From contig JAQUQN010000003.1 in the NCBI GenBank assembly GCA_028716065.1, positions 1 to 26,155 on the forward strand: a stretch of 26,155 nucleotides of DNA. Reading direction: 5' to 3'. Under the pieces are notes generated by a model, which worked only from the letters and a program-made list of their open reading frames with translations, searched no databases and was not told the origin of the DNA. A program made the translations under genes and the position numbers. This document shows, one piece after another, positions 23,662 through 26,155 of the stretch (positions within the stretch are counted from its first letter, which is position 1; each line of letters begins with the position of its first letter). The stretch comes from Candidatus Omnitrophota bacterium (GTDB lineage: Bacteria > Omnitrophota > Gorgyraeia > 2-01-FULL-45-10).

Positions 23662-23931
23662 ATGGCTGAGAAGAGTTTAAGAGATGAAGAGAAGGTACCG
23701 ATAGTAGCGCCTCTCAAAGTTCTGGATCAAAAGACCATCAACAAACGTTTCGGCTGGTGGTCCGCTGTTGTGCTTCTTGAGAGTTATGGAAGAAAGCAGG
23801 TCTGTTTTTATCTCTGGCAGAAGAGGGAAGAAGGCGGCTGGAAGAGAAAGCAGAAGTTTGCTGTCCATAACCAGGAAGACTGGGAATTGATCCAGGATGC
23901 CGTCAGCGGCATGATAAAAGAGCTGACGTAG
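23662..23931 (+). CDS. Small conserved-type protein, possible PC4/YdbC-like fold
   Basis: I start this at ATG 23662 (MAEKSLRDEEKVPIV), with GAGG 5 bases before it; the frame is open further upstream but that lies over the winged-helix gene. The 89 residues read as three strands and a helix: GWWSAVVLLESYGRK, QVCFYLWQKREEGGW, KRKQKFAVHNQEDWELIQDAV, then SGMIKEL. This strand-strand-strand-helix order, with basic and aromatic strands, recalls the PC4/YdbC single-stranded-DNA-binding fold, but this is only by eye. It follows two small putative regulators and precedes the deacetylase gene. Confidence 0.6.
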   Translation: MAEKSLRDEEKVPIVAPLKVLDQKTINKRFGWWSAVVLLESYGRKQVCFYLWQKREEGGWKRKQKFAVHNQEDWELIQDAVSGMIKELT

Positions 23932-23962
23932 GTCGCCCGTACCATCTTTCATACTTGATAAG

Positions 23963-25048
23963 ATGCCCAGAAGGATAAGACTCGTTTATTCGAAAGACTA
24001 TGCGGTCGATATCGGAAACCACGTATTTCCAACCTCAAAATATAACCGGATAAGAGAAAGACTATTAAAGGAATCGCCTTTCAGAAATGATATAGAGATA
24101 GTGACCCCCGATGCCGCTTGCGAAAAGGATGTTTTAGCGGTCCACGAACCGGCATATCTCGATAAATTAAAAAAAGGAACCCTGAACAAGGATGAGATCT
24201 TAAGGCTGGAGTTGCCGTACTCCAGGGAGTTGGTGAGGGCGTCTTTGATATGCTGCGGCGGGACTATTCTTGCGGCACGGATCGCCATGGAAGATAAGAT
24301 AGGAATACATATAGGTGGAGGGTTCCACCATGCCTTTCCCGACCATGGGGAAGGTTTTTGTGTATTGAACGACATAGCCATAAGCATCAGTTGCATGATA
24401 AACAATAATATTATCAAGAAGGCCTTAATAATCGACTGCGATCTTCATCAGGGGAACGGAACAGCTTCCATATTCACCTCCAGGCCGGATGTCTTCACCT
24501 TTTCCATACATCAGGAGAATAATTATCCTTTTTTCAAGCCTCGCTCGACGCTGGATATAGGACTGCACGACAGGGCATCCGACAAGGAATATTTAAAAGC
24601 TCTTTATGAAAATGTACCCAAGATAATCAGCAGTTTTAAACCCGAATTCCTGTTATACGTGGCCGGCGCGGACCCTTATAAGGAAGACAGGATAGGCGGG
24701 CTGGCCCTGACAAAAGAAGGGCTTAGGAAGAGAGACGTATTTATTTACAGCCAGGCGAAGAGTTACAGCCTTCCGGTTGCGGTTGTGCTGGCCGGCGGAT
24801 ACGCGATTAACGAAGAGGATACCGTGGACATTCATTATAATACCGTCGTGAGCGGACTATCGGAATTTTATCCGCCTTCGCAAAATACCACCGGTGTTAG
24901 CCCGTGGATGAATGCGACCAGATGCTTCGGCGGATGTCACGCTGAAGCGGGTAGGCGGATACCCCCACCGTTAGATTTGCGAAGCAAATCTGGTGGGGGC
25001 AAAGAAAGGGACCACGGGCGTAAGCCCGTGGGGTTCCATGCGAACTGA
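23963..25048 (+). CDS. Histone-deacetylase-family hydrolase with repeat-derived C-terminus
   Basis: This zinc-dependent deacetylase (HDAC/AcuC/acetylpolyamine amidohydrolase family) acts on an unknown acetylated protein or small molecule. Active-site features are HIGGGFHHAFPDHGEG (His122/His123), DCDLHQGNGT (Asp160, His162), GADPYKEDRIGG (Asp237) and LAGGYA (Tyr280), all the zinc and catalytic residues expected. The conserved enzyme ends near DTVDIHYNTVVSGLSEFY (about 286-303). From about residue 308 the frame reads through a palindromic repeat (24887-25046), giving a 54-residue tail unrelated to the family, and stops 8 bases inside cutA. AcuC-type protein regulation is one possible role. Confidence 0.85.
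   Translation: MPRRIRLVYSKDYAVDIGNHVFPTSKYNRIRERLLKESPFRNDIEIVTPDAACEKDVLAVHEPAYLDKLKKGTLNKDEILRLELPYSRELVRASLICCGGTILAARIAMEDKIGIHIGGGFHHAFPDHGEGFCVLNDIAISISCMINNNIIKKALIIDCDLHQGNGTASIFTSRPDVFTFSIHQENNYPFFKPRSTLDIGLHDRASDKEYLKALYENVPKIISSFKPEFLLYVAGADPYKEDRIGGLALTKEGLRKRDVFIYSQAKSYSLPVAVVLAGGYAINEEDTVDIHYNTVVSGLSEFYPPSQNTTGVSPWMNATRCFGGCHAEAGRRIPPPLDLRSKSGGGKERDHGRKPVGFHAN
24887..25046. mobile_element. Palindromic repeat element inserted at the deacetylase/cutA junction
   Basis: Two 21-base imperfect direct repeats (24887-24907 and 25011-25031; 18 of 21 match, both ending AGCCCGTGG) flank three hairpins. These are GCTTCGGCG/CGCTGAAGC (24924-24948), CCCCCACC plus AGATTTGC with their complements (24962-24999), and CCACGGGC-GTAA-GCCCGTGG (25012-25031). 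There is no transposase. It looks like a small non-autonomous element or a tandem-amplified repeat. Its reading frame is fused to the deacetylase, and its right end abuts the cutA start. Confidence 0.6.
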
Positions 25049-25358
25049 CTTTATACTTATAATGGTTACCTGCGGCTCCAGAAAAGAGGCGGAACGGATA
25101 ATCGCCTCGCTTCTTACCAACAGGGTAATAGCGTGCGGGAATATCGTGTCCGGGGTCGAATCTAAATTCTGGTGGAAGGATAAGGTCGACAGGGCAAGCG
25201 AGATACTGCTTCTCCTGAAGACGAGAAGGACTAATTTCAGAAAGGTTGAGCGGAAGATAAAACAAATACACGGCTACGATGTGCCCGAGATCATAGCCTT
25301 GCCCATCGTCTCTGCGAACAGGGATTATCTTGACTGGATAGATTCATGCGTAAACTAA
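25038..25358 (+). CDS. cutA: CutA1-like divalent-cation tolerance protein
   Basis: CutA1 proteins are stable trimers linked to copper and other divalent-ion tolerance. I start at ATG 25038 (MRTDFILIMVTC), giving 106 residues, the family length; an in-frame ATG at 24993 would add residues encoded by the repeat. Motifs are IMVTCGSRKEAERI, NRVIACGNIV, VESKFWWKDKV, EILLLLKTRR, VPEIIALPIV and YLDWIDS. The translation start lies 6 bases after a GTAA-loop hairpin (25012-25031) with only a weak GTGGGG ribosome site. It overlaps the deacetylase frame by 11 bases and the next gene by 13. Confidence 0.92.
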   Translation: MRTDFILIMVTCGSRKEAERIIASLLTNRVIACGNIVSGVESKFWWKDKVDRASEILLLLKTRRTNFRKVERKIKQIHGYDVPEIIALPIVSANRDYLDWIDSCVN

Positions 25359-26008
25359 CCGTCTACATTTTGTCGGCCATTTTTCTCTCCATTTTTTTTG
25401 TATCGGAGCAAATGGCTGAGATCATGAAAGAGATGAAGCTTCCGGAACCCCGTATTAAAGGCGGCATGTCGGTCGAAGAGTCGATCCGCGCCAGGCGTTC
25501 CGTGCGGAACTATTCTTCCCGCGAAATATCGCTTGATGATATCTCGCAGCTTTTATGGGCGGCTCAGGGTGTGACGGACAAATCAAGGGGTTTACGGTCC
25601 GCTCCGTCGGCAGGGGCATTATATCCGCTCGAGGTATATGTGGCGAAGAAAGACGGACTCTTCCATTATCTTCCGGACGGACATAAATTAGAATTGATAT
25701 CGACAGAGGACCTCAGGAAGGGCTTGAGTCGAGCGGCATACGGGCAGAGTTTTGTAGAAGAAGCGCCCGTGGATATAATCATCTGCGCTGTCTATGAAAG
25801 GGTCACGTCGAGATACGGAGAGCGCGGGATACGTTATACGGACATGGAGGCGGGGCATGCGGCAGAAAATGTTTTCTTGCAGGCGGCCGCCCTGGGACTG
25901 TCGAGCGTGGCCGTCGGCGCATTTACCGATGCGGCAGTGGCAAAAGTCTTGAATCTGCCAAAAGATGTCAAGCCGTTGTATGTTCTTCCGGTAGGGTATA
26001 AGAGGTAG
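25346..26008 (+). CDS. SagB-like nitroreductase-family protein with N-terminal anchor
   Basis: This flavin-fold protein resembles the SagB/ThcOx dehydrogenase branch. Motifs are SIRARRSVRNYSSREISLDDISQLLWAAQG (about 45-75), RSAPSAGALYPLEVYV for FMN binding, and AGHAAENVFLQAAALGLSSVAVGAF near the C-terminus. The first 20 residues (KLTVYILSAIFLSIFFV) form a signal or membrane anchor, so it is probably exported or membrane-attached. No thiazole or oxazole peptide genes lie nearby, so it is a stand-alone member whose substrate I cannot name. Start ATG 25346 overlaps the cutA stop. Confidence 0.85.
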   Translation: MRKLTVYILSAIFLSIFFVSEQMAEIMKEMKLPEPRIKGGMSVEESIRARRSVRNYSSREISLDDISQLLWAAQGVTDKSRGLRSAPSAGALYPLEVYVAKKDGLFHYLPDGHKLELISTEDLRKGLSRAAYGQSFVEEAPVDIIICAVYERVTSRYGERGIRYTDMEAGHAAENVFLQAAALGLSSVAVGAFTDAAVAKVLNLPKDVKPLYVLPVGYKR

Positions 26009-26024
26009 GATTTACGGTTTAAGG

Positions 26025-26059
26025 TCCTTCGAACGCTCCTGTTCGTCGCGTTCTCAGGA
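26025..26059. repeat. Imperfect hairpin repeat before the tRNA
   Basis: TCCTTCGAACGC (26025-26036) and GCGTTCTCAGGA (26048-26059) pair at 10 of 12 positions around an 11-base loop. It resembles the common dispersed TCCTTCGA/CTCAGGA intergenic repeat type; there is no coding content. It lies between the nitroreductase gene and the tRNA. Confidence 0.55.
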
Positions 26060-26060
26060 T

Positions 26061-26082
26061 CAATTTTTCTATCGAAAAATTG
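26061..26082. repeat. Perfect 9-bp hairpin ending at the tRNA 5' end
   Basis: CAATTTTTC, loop TATC, GAAAAATTG. The last G is the first base of the tRNA. It may be a processing or transcription signal for the tRNA, or part of the neighbouring repeat. Confidence 0.5.
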
Positions 26083-26155
26083 GGGCCGTAGTAAAGAGGG
26101 ATTACGCAGCGTTCGCAACGCTGAGTCACGGGTTCGATTCCCGTCGGCTCCACCA
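26082..26155 (+). tRNA. tRNA-Ala(CGC)
   Basis: A full cloverleaf of 74 bases with encoded CCA ends exactly at the window edge. The acceptor stem GGGGCCG pairs with CGGCTCC and has a G3-U70 wobble pair, the alanine identity element. The D arm is GTAA/TTAC with a 7-base loop. The anticodon stem CAGCG/CGCTG encloses TTCGCAA, giving anticodon CGC, which reads GCG. The T arm is ACGGG/CCCGT with TTCGATT. The D arm is unusually A-rich and short-looped compared with the common GCTC/GAGC form, but the structure closes fully. Confidence 0.85.

Noticed and set aside
24993..25037. Upstream ATG 24993 as the cutA start
   Set aside because: The extra residues come from the repeat element; the conserved CutA start is at 25038.

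Overview
This window is a dense run of genes, nearly all on the + strand, from a Gram-negative-type bacterium. The envelope genes (ExbB/ExbD and a signal-peptide TPR protein) imply an inner membrane and a periplasm. Arg is mostly AGG/AGA and Ile is very often ATA. Lysine is made through LL-diaminopimelate aminotransferase (DapL), NAD through NadX plus NadA rather than NadB, and DapB is the short form. Together these suggest an uncultured, probably anaerobic lineage. Candidatus Omnitrophota is my best guess, but it is an inference from general resemblance, not from a search.

Region 1 (1-6987) is an arginine operon: the end of argC, then argJ, argB, a 14-codon Cys/Lys microprotein gene, argD, argF, argG and argH. 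ArgJ marks the acetyl-recycling version of the pathway. Region 2 (6988-7298) has no gene but is built from nested inverted repeats. Region 3 (7299-12131) is the lysine block lysA-dapF-dapA-dapB-dapL. Region 4 (12128-16280) joins folK, panC, nadA, nadX, a TtcA-like PP-loop gene and a small, very basic duplicated protein with an almost perfect Shine-Dalgarno; a strong terminator follows. ArgG, DapA, PanC and NadX/NadA all draw on aspartate or products made from it, so regions 1 to 4 look like an aspartate-centred biosynthetic superoperon.

Region 5 (16328-23172) starts with a putative promoter, then uvrA, a 791-residue periplasmic TPR protein, exbB, exbD and a one-pass membrane protein in the place where tonB would sit. 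ExbD carries Asn at the usual proton-pathway Asp. Region 6 (23199-23931) has three tiny genes: a membrane zinc ribbon, a DUF2582-like winged helix, and a small protein with a possible PC4-like layout. Region 7 (23963-26008) has a histone-deacetylase-family gene whose C-terminus runs into a palindromic repeat, then cutA and a SagB-like nitroreductase. The window ends exactly at the CCA of a tRNA-Ala(CGC).

A recurring theme is that seven gene junctions carry short repeat or palindromic elements of different sequence. Two of them are read into proteins or supply a start codon. The most original candidates for follow-up are the stand-alone CxxCGC microprotein, the duplicated KGYLYF/DKRG basic protein, the Asn-type ExbD system without a TonB domain, the insertion in the ArgJ cleavage loop, and the structured 240-base element before lysA.
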